From Pseudo-nitzschia pungens (Eukaryota > Bacillariophyta > Bacillariophyceae > Bacillariales > Bacillariaceae), in contig CM074766.1 of assembly GCA_037355855.1 (NCBI GenBank), positions 2,914,001 to 2,978,000 of the forward strand: 64,000 nucleotides of DNA, read 5' to 3'. The translations under genes and the position numbers were made by a program. Every line of letters starts with the position of its first letter. Positions within the stretch are counted from its first letter, which is position 1. The notes beneath the pieces were generated by a model. The model was not told the DNA's origin. It ran no database searches and saw nothing but the letters and a program-made list of their open reading frames with translations. This document shows positions 45,701-57,258 of the stretch, piece by piece.

Positions 45701-48117
45701 AGAAGGTTCGAACCTCCGAACAGCGCCTGGCCGAGATCCAGCAGGAATGGATGGACCGGCACGACTCGGAGGCCGTGGAACGCCAAAAAATGCAGGGGCT
45801 GATGAAGCGACTGGAGGAGAACGGCACGGCCGTTGCCGAGAAGCAGAAATCGGTCGACGAACGGGAGGCCATCGTGCAGGAGGCCATCCGGGACCTGGAA
45901 CAACGCCTGAACGACCTCATCGAAACGGAGCAGGAAATGGCGGACCAAAAGGACCAGGTCCTCGGGGACATTGCCTCGCAGAAGCGGGCCTGGGAGGCCG
46001 AACGCGACGCGAAGCGACGGGAATTGGAGGAGGAATTGGCGGCGCGGCAGGATGCATTCGACTCCGAGTTCAACCAGCGCAGAGAACAGCTGATCGTGGA
46101 ATGGAGGAACCAAAAAGCGGAGTGGAAGAAAAAGCTGGTGGAAGAGACCAAGGCCGTCGAGGCGGAGCAGAATCGACTGCGAGAGGCCACCGAAAGCGAC
46201 ATTTCGGAGCGGAAACGGCAATTCGAGGAACAAAAGAGACGAGAGCTCGGGGAACTCGAGACGGAGATCGCGCTGCAACGAGACGAACTCGCGGAGGAAC
46301 TCCGGGGGGAGATCGAGCTGCAACGAGACAAACTCGAGCGCGAATTGAAGGAGGAGATCTCGGAGCAGAGAGACCTGTACACGAGAGATCTCGAAGAGGA
46401 AATTGCGGAAAAGAGAACCCGAAGCGAAACCCACCTCGAAAGGGAGTTGGAGACGCGGCTGACCGAGAAACTCGAGCGGCTCGAACGAGAAACGACCGAA
46501 CAAAGGGAGAAACGGAACGCGGAAGAAGATGCGGCGAGGACGAAGCTCGAAGAAGTGTTAAACCGAGAGCGCGAAGCCTTCGATCTCGACCTTGCTCGGC
46601 AGCGCAACGAGGCTCTCCGGGAACTGGAGGAGGATCGAGACCGATTGCAACGCGAAGTCGAGACGCTTCTCACGGAACAAACAAACCACTACGCGAATCG
46701 CCAATTGGAATCCGTGAGAAGCCTTCTGGGGCGACCCTGGAGACAGGATCGAGAAGCGGTTTCCGCGGCCTTTTCCAAGTGGGTGAGGGTCACCATGTTT
46801 GAGAACGTCCGAGAAGAACAGGCCGGATTGGAAGCGGCGCAAAAGGCGGTCCAAAAATCGCTGCACGAATTGGGAGCCAATCGAGAATCGCTGAAACGAA
46901 TGATGGCGGACCTGGACGCACGATCAAGGGCCGTTGCCGACCTGGAGGGCGAAATTGCCGACGCCAAAAAGCGAGTGGAATCCGAGGCCGACTCCCTGGG
47001 GGATCGAAAGAAAGAACTGGAGAAAGAACGGGGACAATTAGGGATCGAGAGAGAAGAAATACGAATACAACGAAACCGGCTCGCGGACCAGGTGGACGCT
47101 CTGCGGCGAAGGGAAGAATCGTTCGAGGCGCGATGCTTGTCGACCGCAGACAACGAGAAACGGCAGCAACGCGATCACACGCAGAGAGAAAAACGATTGC
47201 AAGATCAACGGCTGCAACTGGAGAACGAGCAGCAGCGGCTGAAGAACGAGTTGGAAAAACTTCGGAGAGATCGCGAAGATCTGGAAACGGCTACCGCCGC
47301 GCTAGGGAGGGAACGCGAGGATCTGGAAAAGGCTGCCGCCGAGGCACGGGCATCCGACGAATACCGCGAACGCCAAGCAAAGGATGTGAGCGAGCGGAAA
47401 CACTCTCTGGCATTGGCGCAAGAAGAATTTGATGGCCGAGTGAAATCGTGGGAAGACGAGAAACGAGCATCCGACGAGGCACACGAAACGAGGAGAAGCG
47501 ATCTGGAAAAGCGGGAGCAATCGCTGCTCGCCTCGCGAGAAGAACTCGAGCGGGAACGCGCAGCCCTGGAGCAAGAGAGAGAGAAATCGCAAGGGGCCGT
47601 GTCGAGCAATGTCGATCGAGCGGTTTCTCAGGTCCTGGACCAGAGCATGAACTTTGAGCGAAAATGGATGGAAGAGACCGCCGCAGCCGTCTTTGAGCGG
47701 GAAAGCGAGTTGAACAAGAAAGAAACGAGCTTGAAACGAAAGGAGAAAGATCTCAACGAGCGCGAGAGAGAAATCTCGGCGAATTCGCGAGAGATCGTTG
47801 CGGCTCAGGGTCGGATACGAGCGCTCGCGGAACAACTGCGGAACAAGGAGGAAAACGTGAGGAACGCCGAACTGCACTACAGCTCGGAGCTCCGAAAATG
47901 CAAGGAAGCACAACGGAAGGTCGCCGAGATGGCGAACAGACTAAAGAAGAAAAGCGACGAGATGAAAGATCGAAACGAAAGCCTCGACAGGCGCATGATG
48001 GAGTGCGACGCCCTGGAGCAACAACTGAGGCATTGGCAAAGGGAGTTGGAAGACGGAGGAGCGGTGACACCATCACCGTCACCGGGAGGAAGCGATTTGG
48101 GGTTTAGCTTCTACTAG
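42704..48117 (+). CDS. Giant coiled-coil protein with Q/N-rich N-terminus
   Basis: ATG 42704 (context acaATGa) starts MSGNRSTATNGSAADPFGF. The long frame ending at 48117 has no ATG of its own until about 43070, so a frame change must lie near 42855-42885, inside an AAC run; here a base appears missing (-1). About 1,800 residues. The first ~400 are Asn/Gln/Ser-rich with acidic patches and a His/Gln run. From about residue 390 (SDQAKSQLNTLVQKLQVNLS) to ~1,780 the protein is almost unbroken coiled coil (LEEELAARQ, RELEEDRDRLQREVETL), with a less regular island around WRQDREAVSAAFSKWVRV. The tail is Pro/Ser-rich, ending DLGFSFY. A structural role (centrosome/Golgi tether/cytoskeletal scaffold) is inferred from architecture; the coils vaguely recall FBF1-like proteins. 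Confidence 0.85.
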
Positions 48118-49358
48118 ACATTCCAAGGCACGACACCAGAAAGTGTTTTTTTTTGTATCCTTAACTATTATGTAAACCATGTTCTTTTTTTGAGATTCCA
48201 ATCATTTGAACACGAACCTTGATGTTGTGCCCGAAAAATATTCCTATTCGACTATTCATAGTCGATGGTGCTCATGAGAATTTTTGCGTCAGTGTTCTAC
48301 TGTTGATCACTACAAGAATTAGCAGTGCTAGTATCAGCCACAGATTGTCGAAGAGAGTGCGGCGAAAGATTCAAATATTCGATGCAGATCAAGTGTAAGA
48401 AAGCGAGTTGCGAATTGTTTGATTGATGATGAAGTTTGTTCCAAACTGTGAACAATGCAATGATGATACCAGGGACGGGACTGTTCTTTGGATAGTTGCC
48501 ATCCATCATGATTAAAAATGATTCATTCTGTTGTTTCTTTTAACTAAGGTTTACTGAAATGTATCAAAAACTACGGACAAGGACCGTAAGGTTTACGTAC
48601 TTAACTTTTGAAATCGAGACTCAGAACGGTAATTAAGGTAAGATCTTACGCGCTCGCTACTAGAGGAGTTAAAATAGGCAGCTCGCTACGATACTTTACT
48701 ATGATCCACAGGTACTCGTACCCTACTTATTAACCCAACATACCTTAATCTACTCATTTATGTACTATGAACATGTCTGACGTCATAATACGCAACTTTT
48801 TTTTTGTAACGAGCTGCCTCGCGCGCATCGCCTAATTTTTCAATTCGTTTGCGTCACGTCTTTTGTACACACTAACCCGTACGGTAGGATACTCGTGCTG
48901 GTATGCGGTAGATATCGGTACTCAAAAAGTACGAAATTCCGGTGAAGTGTAGACGTAGCGTACGGTAAGTTACAGATTTACCAGTTATTTTCCTTCAGAA
49001 GAAAATCATCAGAACAATGAAGAATTGAAGTAAAAACGTATCCCAAATCGGGATGGAAAATGCCATTTGACCTTTTCTCTCTCAAACCAAAATCGTATCG
49101 GATCTTCGAAGGTAGCCCTACCGAAAATACCATTCTTTGGTTACAACAAAGACAGAACAGAACATTCCTATTCCAGAATCGTCAACAACAGCGTGACCTA
49201 TTCTTTACCAACACTTTGACCCTACACCAAACCTTCATCGAAGATCCTTTTCTGATCAAGAGAACCCTTTCTATTCTATCATTGGAAAAGCCGATTGCGG
49301 GAAGTTCGGCTGAACCTAATTCTACTGGTCCAAACCGTAGAAATCGATCAATCCAGAT
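48118..49358. other. Spacer 5' of plastid kinase
   Basis: No gene is supported. A + ORF at 49060-49362 overlaps the kinase start by a few bases and is best explained as open 5' UTR. GGTTTACG/GGTAAGTTAC words occur at 48588-48600 and 48962-48972. Confidence 0.45.
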
Positions 49359-51059
49359 ATGAAGGTCGTGTACTCTTCTACAATGCGACGCTACAATGCG
49401 ACAATATTATCCATCTTAGCGGTGCTGATCTGCGTTGCACTCGAAGACGTTCATGGATTTGATAGCAATGGAAACGTCCAACATCAACAACTGATATCTC
49501 GGCGTTCGAGGAAAAGTCCCGTTGGTCCCAGCACTGCGATTTCTTTTTCACCCGGGAGAGGTGACGATTCTCGACATTCATTCAATGCCTACACACGCAG
49601 GAGAACGAAGAACAACAATCGGATGCAACATGGCACAATACTATCCATGGCGGGACTTCCCACTCTGGACAAATGGAAAATCATACCAAGCGGTTCGGTC
49701 ATCGGAACGGTGCGGAACCACCCTTCCATTGCCGACGGAGATGTCATCACTACCTCCCCCATCGAAGATCCGAGATCGGCCGGTCGACAGGTCATTGTCA
49801 CGACAATGTCGGGTTCTCAATACAAATTGTTGGAACCTCGAGGACAAATAAGTGCCGCGGCGAGAGAACGAGAAAGAGTGGCATTGGCGGCAGCGTTGGC
49901 AGCACAAGAAGAAATGTACGACGCCAACGGCAATGCCTTGGTGGATACCCAAAAATCATCACCACCGCGAAATAATGGCTTTTTTGGTGGTTGGGGAGGT
50001 CCATTCAACAACAACAGCAACAAAAAGTCTGCTCCCGCAGTAGGAGCATCCTTGAATGGCGATGCCAGCACCAACGGCACCAGCGATTTGTCCGAAGCCC
50101 GCAAAAAAGAACTCATTCGAAGCAGTCCGGAGTGGCAACAGGCCGCTCTGAAGTATCGATTGACCGGCGATACAGTAGGATTGGAGGACGAATACCTGTT
50201 GGCGAGCGATCCGGAACGCAGCACCTCCGGTAAGTCCAACATCTGGGAGGCCTACCGGACCGACGAATCGACGGGACTGCCGGTAGAAAATGCCGTCCCG
50301 GTCTGCATGAAAATTTCCAGCAACCTCGAGGCCATCTCGCGCGAGTACGAAAACTACCGCAAGCTCAGCTTTTTGGGACTCTGGGAAACAGGGCGGTTTG
50401 TACGGTGCTACGAATTCTTTCCGGTGGCGGGATACGACAAAGAATTTCGCAACCAATGCGCACTGGCCATTGAGCGGGGTGCCCGCGACCTGAAATCCTT
50501 TCTGAACAGCCGGGAAAAACTGGAGAAGAAGGAACTGCGAGATGCCTGCGTCTCGGCCACCCAGTGTGTGCAGGCTCTGCACCGAGCCGGCTTGGTCTGG
50601 ACCGACATGAAGACGGAGAATTTTGTCGTCATGCCCAACGGCGAGGTCAAAGGAATCGATCTCGAGTCGGCCATGCCCATCGGTGACTACCCCGTGGACT
50701 ACTCCCCCGAGGCTTGTCCGCCGGAATTTGCGACGGCGTTTTTGGCTGGCGACGGTCCCTACTTTGAGCTCGACACGAGTTACGATGTTTGGTCGCTGGG
50801 GATGTTGATGATGGAATTGTCGACGGGAAGAGGCTATTTCGATGGAAAAACACCGACTCAAATCACAAAACTCTTGCGCGACATGGACGATGAAACGATG
50901 GCCGACCACGTGGCGACTATCGAATGCGATGAGCGCCTGAAGGACTTGATACGACGTTGTCTGCAAAAGGATAGCACGAAACGGCCCAACGCGGCCCAAA
51001 TCCTGATGCATCCCTATTTTTTGGCAGGGAACCCCTTTTCCTTTCTTTCCTTAAATTAA
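49359..51059 (+). CDS. Plastid-targeted atypical protein kinase
   Basis: 566 residues, uninterrupted. A signal peptide (ATILSILAVLICVALEDVHG) is followed by Phe (VHG|FDSNG) and a Ser/Arg-rich stretch, the bipartite plastid signal of diatoms; the second in-frame Met (49383) would serve equally. Residues ~95-160 form a small domain (KWKIIPSGSVIGTVRNHPS). The kinase domain spans ~250-560: VPVCMKIS (lysine), WTDMKTENFVV in place of HRDLKxxN (Asp, Lys and Asn kept; His and Arg lost), GIDLES in place of DFG (Asp kept), SPEACPPEFA and YDVWSLGMLMMEL. The glycine loop is not evident. It is probably an active non-RD kinase of the plastid stroma or thylakoid; the substrate is unknown. Confidence 0.82.
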   Translation: MKVVYSSTMRRYNATILSILAVLICVALEDVHGFDSNGNVQHQQLISRRSRKSPVGPSTAISFSPGRGDDSRHSFNAYTRRRTKNNNRMQHGTILSMAGLPTLDKWKIIPSGSVIGTVRNHPSIADGDVITTSPIEDPRSAGRQVIVTTMSGSQYKLLEPRGQISAAARERERVALAAALAAQEEMYDANGNALVDTQKSSPPRNNGFFGGWGGPFNNNSNKKSAPAVGASLNGDASTNGTSDLSEARKKELIRSSPEWQQAALKYRLTGDTVGLEDEYLLASDPERSTSGKSNIWEAYRTDESTGLPVENAVPVCMKISSNLEAISREYENYRKLSFLGLWETGRFVRCYEFFPVAGYDKEFRNQCALAIERGARDLKSFLNSREKLEKKELRDACVSATQCVQALHRAGLVWTDMKTENFVVMPNGEVKGIDLESAMPIGDYPVDYSPEACPPEFATAFLAGDGPYFELDTSYDVWSLGMLMMELSTGRGYFDGKTPTQITKLLRDMDDETMADHVATIECDERLKDLIRRCLQKDSTKRPNAAQILMHPYFLAGNPFSFLSLN

Positions 51060-52023
51060 TCTCATGATAGAATATTTTTGTTTATCATCCTGCCGAACGA
51101 TATGGAATTGACGGTGCACTCACTCGGCAACTAGACATTAGACATTAGTGCGCTCAGAACGAAGACATTTCTTTGCTTACGTTTGTCGGAGCAAAGAAAA
51201 GGAAAAGTTTTTCAAAGAAGAGGAACCATATTATCTTATCCGATGCGGAGTTTCTATCTTATTCGAACATGCAACAAGTTATTCGGGCTTATTTCGTTCA
51301 CACACACACACACACATGATTTCATCTCGTGGTAAAAGAATAATGACAACAGTGCGTAGTGATGAGGATCACACCCAAACTTCTTATCATCCAGTACTGA
51401 ATGCTGACGAACTATTGCGTGGGCACACAACTACCTGTTGGCTTGGGCAGATTTATACCGCGGCCCTTCAGTGCATCGAACACCCCTATGAATCTGGACT
51501 TTCTGACCGCAGTTTTTCACGATAGACGAAACATTTCTATAGGTTCATCTTGGCAAATTATTATGCAACCACAGCGTCGTTTCGGGAGAAAATCTCTGCC
51601 GGTTAGAATAATGATACCACATTACTTACTGCAGTATGTTGCATCCACTAGGCATTTCGTTCAGACTACAAGAATGGGAGCTCTCGATATGATTCGTTAC
51701 ACTAATACGCGGATCTCTGTGTACTGGTACTATTGGTACATCCTACAGATTCTAGTGGGATGCCATGCTGCATCTCTCCATGGCTGTACGACAAGCGACA
51801 GATCAAAATGGTCAATCGGGAACACCGTTAGCAATTACTTTGTTGTGTAGATCGATGAAGGAAGGAAGGAAGGAAGGAAGGAAAAGAAATGCACGGCAAT
51901 GCGATTCGATTCGATTCGATTCTATCCATTCCGATTTTCCATGTTGTGGGTGTTTGCCCTGCATGGTCCTGATTTGATTTGATTTGATTTGATTTGATTT
52001 GGTTTCTTTTCGTTTCGTTTCTT
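51060..52023. other. Spacer with microsatellites
   Basis: No gene is supported. (CA)n lies at 51299-51316, (GGAA)n at 51857-51882, (GATTC)n at 51903-51921 and (TTGAT)n/GATTT at 51972-52002. Confidence 0.5.
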
Positions 52024-53431
52024 TTATTCGGTGGCCACCGGCGGGTTCAGTTTGTTCTTGTCGACAAAGGGGAGGTCGACCGTTCCGCTCGGATTCTTCT
52101 CGCTTTCTTTCTTGACCCAACCGGTAGCTGCCTTGAGGGCCGACTTGCTGACAAAGTTGACGACGGGTCCGGGCACGGATCCCTTGAGCTTGATGTCGCA
52201 GGCGTAGAACACGCGCGTGCAGCCTTGTTTCGTGGGGTGATCCTCGAGGTGCCAGTGCCCGGCAACGTCGTCAAAGTCGCTGCTCTTTTCGTAATCGAGT
52301 CTCCAGGTCATGCTGCTCTTGGCGGGGTTGAAGGTGTGGTCGTAAAAGGACGTGTACTATGGAATGTCAATGCGAACGAACGAATGATTGAACGAACAAA
52401 CAAGCGAGATGGAGCAGACAAAAATAAATGAGAATGATCGTGTTAGAACGCCAGAAACGACCTCATTGGAGGGTTGCAGATTTCGACGAAACCGTAGTCG
52501 GATCGGATCGGATCGCATCCCACGCCATGCCATCGCATCCCATGCCATCGCATCTGAAACAACTCACTCCGTATCCCGGTAGAACCTTGACCGACATTTC
52601 GGTTTTCATGGTGGAGGTACCATCTTCGTTGAGCTTTGCGACGTAGTTCTTGCAATTGCTAACTTTTGGCACCTTTCCTTTGTAGGAATCGAGATCCAGG
52701 ATCTGTGACCAGACCGCTTCCTATAGCAACGGCATAGTTGTTGTTGACCAGAGATGCGCCGGGATTTTTGGGAATGCGTCAACGAAAGACGAAAACGGAA
52801 TGTGTCAGTGGGAATGATAATGATTATGATGATGATGATAATGATAGCAATAGTAATGAACGAAACCCTCCCACTTCTGTCTCCGTCGGCAACCCCGGTT
52901 GGGACGATCCTGTCAGGAAACCGAGTCGGGTCGAGTCGAATGCATCACACCCAGCGATCTTCCTCGCTCTCGTCGCTTTAGGATGTTTGGACACTCCCAT
53001 CGATCCGGACTACCCGTGGATGGATGGATGGATGGACTCCATTGCTGCATCGACCGCTCCAGCACTGTCCTGCACTGTCCCGCGACACGAATTCGCACAC
53101 GAATTCCTCAAGCAACTCAAAACCACGCACGGACGAACGCACGCACCTTGGGTGCTTCGACGTCCTGCACACAAATCGAGGTTCCCTCGAGCGAGTCTCC
53201 CTCCCGGATCTGCGTCATGACGGGCTTGCCCCCGTCCAGCGTCTTCTCGTCGTTCTTGTCCAGTTTGAGGGAGGTGAACGGACCGGCCTCGTAGGGTTTC
53301 AAGAGTCCCTGGTGGTTGTGGGGAACGTCCCTGCTGCTCTTTCGACCGCTGCAGGTGTGGCTGCAGAGCAGCACCGCTGCCAAGAAAAAGGCGAGCAGGG
53401 ACGACAGCGAGTAGCGGGCCGGGGTCTTCAT
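52024..53431 (-). CDS. Secretory-pathway START/SRPBCC-like lipid-binding protein
   Basis: Three exons (53431-53147, 52720-52568, 52356-52024) of 285, 153 and 333 nt join in phase 0 to 256 residues. The introns have donors GTGCGT and GTGAGT and acceptors GCTATAG and TCCATAG. Residues ~8-30 are a signal peptide or anchor (LSSLLAFFLAAVLLCSHTC). The fold signature begins at EAVWSQILDLDSYKGKVPKV (typical of SRPBCC proteins), continues with MKTEMSVKVLPGY and MTWRLDYEKSSDFDDVAGHW, and ends with a long C-terminal helix (VVNFVSKSALKAATGWVKKE). Such proteins bind lipids or hydrophobic ligands. A second SRPBCC gene lies at 57259. Confidence 0.8.
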
Positions 53432-54894
53432 TGTTGGAGTGGTAGTAGTAATAGTATTTTTCGTGGTTTTGCTGCAATCTGATGATAGCGCTGGTTAGTA
53501 AGTGTGGTGTAGTGTCGTATCAATGCCGATCTGAATCCAGTCTGCGTGGTTAAAAGCATCTACGGTAAATTACAGCAATCGACGACAAGAAAAAAATTGC
53601 GTCGTGTCGTCGTCCGGGGTGTCAAAAATGTCTCAAAATCATCCCAACAATCTTTGAAATAATCGAATCATCATCATCGGTGTCCGGTGTTGTGGGGTGG
53701 TGGAACCTGCCTCCTTGTGTGTGACGTTTTGATCCGTTTTCTTCCTCGTGCAAACTTGAAAAAATGAAGGTAGGGGATCGTGCGCCGGGGGAGCCCGCGT
53801 ATCCTAATCATTTTTTTTTTTTTTAAATAATAATGTTTGGAGTTTCACGATGCGTCCATTCCAGAACAGCTGTCAAACAATAAAAAATGCAGTACAGTTC
53901 TAATAGGAAGTATTTTTTGTAGTATTATTTACCAAAACAATGCTTCGTAATGATTATTATAAGACAGTCATTGGATGCACTCCACGCAAAAGGGAAGATC
54001 GGCGAGTTTGGAAACAACTTGCATTCACGATCATTAATTGGTGAAAAAAAATTGGTTCCAAATGATGGTTGGGGACAAACACCGAAGAAGAACTTTTGCG
54101 ACTGGCTGCTGCTGATTCGTTGGAAAAAATCAAATCAAATCAAATGCGAAGCAATATTCTACGTTCACGTAGTACTTCAACCGTCATCCGTACAGAATCG
54201 ATCACCGGTCCTATCGACTGCATTTGTTTTTTTTTTTGGCACGGTTGAAACACGCATTGCATAGTACTAGGAAAGGTATAATACAATACGCATCCATCCA
54301 TCCAATAGATAGAACAAAAGGATTGTTCCGCACACCACCAAAATGAAATACAATCACTGCTGCCATTCGCTTGTCTCGCGAGAAAAGCACAGTATCCTAC
54401 TATTACAGTATTGATGAGCAAATGATGAATCAATGTGAATGCGAAAACGAATGCGAATGTGCCTGTGCTTGTGAAGGCGAATGCAAATGTGAATGCGAAT
54501 CCGAAGGCAACGCAACGCAACGCAACCAATGAAACCGAACCGAACCGGACCTTGATCTGTATCGCATGCCGCTGCCAGCAAGTCATGAAAACTACAAGAA
54601 TCACCAAAAAAAAACCAAGTAGTGCACCGGGGATAGCATCACAGCGCAATCGGACTGTTCCTGTTTTGTTTTGTATTGTATTGACAATTATTGTTAGTTG
54701 CATTGCGTGGCTTCCGCAGAGGAGACAAGACAGAGCAGCGCAGCATGCACCTCTGATTCATTCATTCATTCACTCCCGCCTTTATTGGTACTACCGTACA
54801 AGTGATGAACATAGTGAATGATATGATGATATGATATACTACTAATATAAATAATATCGTGCTGCACATTCGTTCGTTCGTTCGTTGGTTGCTC
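53432..54894. other. Spacer
   Basis: No gene is supported. It contains long A/T homopolymers (53812-53824, 54226-54236), a GAATGCGAA/GTGAATGC tract at 54430-54505 and CATCCATCCATCC near 54290-54302. Confidence 0.5.
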
Positions 54895-55881
54895 TCACTC
54901 GTCGTCGTGACCGGCGACCACTTCCACGTCGCCGCTGCCAGTGCTGCTGCAACACGAGTGTCCGTTGGAGTTCGTCCCGTAGCCGGTGCCAGCGGTCGCA
55001 CTATCCGTCGAACCAACGGGAGCGCCGCCACCGGGTCCGACGGTCCTCGGCAGCAGGCGCTCGGTCAGCGAAAATCTCCCGTTCGCGTCGGAGTCCGAGT
55101 CGGAGCCCGGCCGCGCCCGGGATGGCGATTCCGGCCGCGATTGCAAAGGCGATTGCGGTTCGTCCCAGAGAAAATCGCAGCAGAGGGTCCCCGCTCCGCC
55201 TCCTCCGTGGCGAAAGGTTTCCCCGCCAAAGACCCGGTACCCGATCGTCAGACCGGCAATCACGCAGGAAAAGAGTTCGAGCGAATACGTCATGACCACC
55301 AGCATGAGCAGGTAGGCCGACAGGATGCTCAGGCCCTGGAGGACCGTGTGCGTCCAATAGAGCCGCTCGGATCGCGAGCGCGAGCCCGATTGCGGTCGGG
55401 ACCGCCATTGTTGTTGCTGCTGCTGCTTGGCCACCTCGTGCTTCCAGCGGCCGAGTCCCTCGGTGACAATTCCCAGGACCACGACCAGGACCATGGCGCC
55501 GAAAAACTTGGGGCGGGTGTCGAGGGTCCACGATTCGAAATAGAGATTGAGGCAGTTTCGTTGGACCTGGGTGTTGTTGTTGTTCCTCGGCGGGGCGAGC
55601 GTCCAGTGAAAGCCCTCCATGTACATGACCATTCCCATGCCCGCGTCGCAAAACGTCTCGTGGCCACTGCTTGCAATCGTGTCGCTCGCGGGATCCATGC
55701 CTTCCATCGTCGTCGACGACGAGAGTGTCATCATCCCCGAATGGTCGTGGTGCATGCCCGTGTGCGCATCCATGTCCATGTTCATGGGCATGTCCGTGTC
55801 CATATTCATATTCATATTCATATTCATATTCATGTCCATGTCCATGTCCATGCCATGCATTCCCTCGTGGTTGTGATTCAT
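54895..55881 (-). CDS. CTR-family high-affinity copper transporter
   Basis: 328 residues, uninterrupted. The first ~55 residues are a Met/Asp/Asn/His array (MDMDMDMNMNMNMNMNMD, then MHHDHSGMM), the copper-collecting ectodomain. Three membrane segments follow: FFGAMVLVVVLGIVTEGLG; LSILSAYLLMLVVMTYSLEL with the MxxxM selectivity motif (MLVVM); and FSCVIAGLTIGYRVFG with the GxxxG packing motif (GLTIG). A Gln run separates TM1 and TM2. The Ser/Pro/Gly-rich C-terminus ends with SCCSST, possibly a copper-donating Cys pair, and is longer than in most CTRs. Homotrimeric Cu(I) import at the plasma membrane or plastid/vacuole is expected. Confidence 0.93.
   Translation of the reverse strand: MNHNHEGMHGMDMDMDMNMNMNMNMNMDTDMPMNMDMDAHTGMHHDHSGMMTLSSSTTMEGMDPASDTIASSGHETFCDAGMGMVMYMEGFHWTLAPPRNNNNTQVQRNCLNLYFESWTLDTRPKFFGAMVLVVVLGIVTEGLGRWKHEVAKQQQQQQWRSRPQSGSRSRSERLYWTHTVLQGLSILSAYLLMLVVMTYSLELFSCVIAGLTIGYRVFGGETFRHGGGGAGTLCCDFLWDEPQSPLQSRPESPSRARPGSDSDSDANGRFSLTERLLPRTVGPGGGAPVGSTDSATAGTGYGTNSNGHSCCSSTGSGDVEVVAGHDDE
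55800..55847 (-). repeat. ATTCAT/GTCCAT hexamer array coding Met-Asn/Met-Asp
   Basis: Tandem hexamers ATTCAT then GTCCAT (+ strand) encode alternating Met-Asn and Met-Asp in the copper-binding head. Slippage would change the number of methionine ligands directly. Confidence 0.9.
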
Positions 55882-57258
55882 TGCGTTGGACGCGTTTGTG
55901 CGATGCGCTGGTAGTTTGGAATGTTGGTACGAGTATGGTTCCTTTTTTTTTGGTGTTGCGGTTTCGTGACTGCCTCTTGCTGTTGGTGCAATGTAAGCTG
56001 TGTAATACTGTATGCTACGGTTGGTGTGGTCTCGTCAAATAGAACGATAGTGGAGTGGAGTGGAGTCAATCAAATCAACAGAACTAATTGCACATCATGT
56101 TGAAAGATGAATTACGAAGGAAGGTTACAGTAACCTTAGTAAGGTTAGTACCAACTTGTACCGTACTTCGCGACCGTACCGGTACCGTAATTAATTACTT
56201 CGTACTCGTTCTTTGCTCTAAGGTTACCGTAAGTTACGCGAGGTTCTCTCCTTTCTAGTCGTGGTCTTTTGGGTGCCATGGGGTGGAAATATTTTGATGA
56301 TTCATTCGCGCGTTTGATACCGGTAGGTGAAAGGTATGCAAAAGCATGCTTATCGTATGTACCATACATACTAGACTATATATATTAGCATACACTACGG
56401 TAGTGAGTGATGAGTGATGACCGATTGTTCTTTCCCCTCTTTCGTTTGTCAGCTGCTCAGTGTTCCCGTTATGCCATGTGTGTGTGTGTGGTGTGTGTGT
56501 ATGTGTCTGTCATCCATCGTCGAGCACCCATCATTCTACAACTAGGTTACTTGCAGTACGAAGAACGCCGTAATTGGTTTCACACGTTTCGTTATGACGA
56601 CGGTAATCTTAGTGTCGTACACTATCATCGTTTTGTTAATAGTCCACGAGGGTTGGACCAGCTGGCAATTCTAGAGCGGCTTCCTCGTGCTCGTCGTAAA
56701 ACCTTACTCGTACGTGATTCGAAATGTGCAGTAATTACCGGTACGTACGAACTTTTACGGTAAATGCTAGGACATCACAAGCCGGAGCAATAACAAAAAA
56801 ACAAAAAAAGGGAATGAATTTCAAAATTAGAGGAAACGGGCCGAATCATCTCAAAATCACAAAGAAATTTTGTGATTCACCACAGTTATGAGGAATGCCG
56901 ATTTCCGACGACCCAACGGCACACAACTTTCAATTCCATCAAATCAAAATCCATCCCATCCCATCCCATCCCATCCCATCGCATAGCATCGCATCCATCC
57001 ATCACCCATACGGTACCAGACAAAAATAAAATCAGCCTTCTCGTTGTTCATTCGTTTCTCTAACTACCAAGAGCAATCAATCGCAATATCATTCGCTTTG
57101 GATTGCTTCCAGACCATACGTTTGCAATACACTCGGAGAAGACCAATCACATTCAGAAACATTCGAGAGGGATTGCCGATAGTACGGAACCTTACAACAT
57201 TTCAAACAAGACAACACAACACAAACACAAACACACAACAAAAAACACCAGCAAAAGA
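55882..57258. other. Spacer between divergent genes
   Basis: Shared 5' region of the CTR gene (-) and the SRPBCC gene (+). It holds dense GTAAGGTTAC-type words at 56120-56145 and 56218-56240, (TG)n at 56480-56502, and (CCCATC)n at 56955-56985. A 118-codon + ORF (56407) crosses such words and shows no domain; not annotated. Confidence 0.5.

Noticed and set aside
43909..46503. 864-codon minus-strand ORF (and a 515-codon one at 45126-46673)
   Set aside because: Antisense of the coiled-coil gene. The Glu/Arg/Gln/Leu-rich codon use of the real gene rarely makes stops on the other strand; the products are Leu/Arg or Ser/Arg low complexity.
49060..49362. 100-codon + ORF before the kinase
   Set aside because: It overlaps the kinase start by a few bases, has no domain, and fits open 5' UTR.
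56407..56763. 118-codon + ORF
   Set aside because: It crosses dinucleotide and GTAATCTTA-type spacer words, with no domain and no gene-like codon use.
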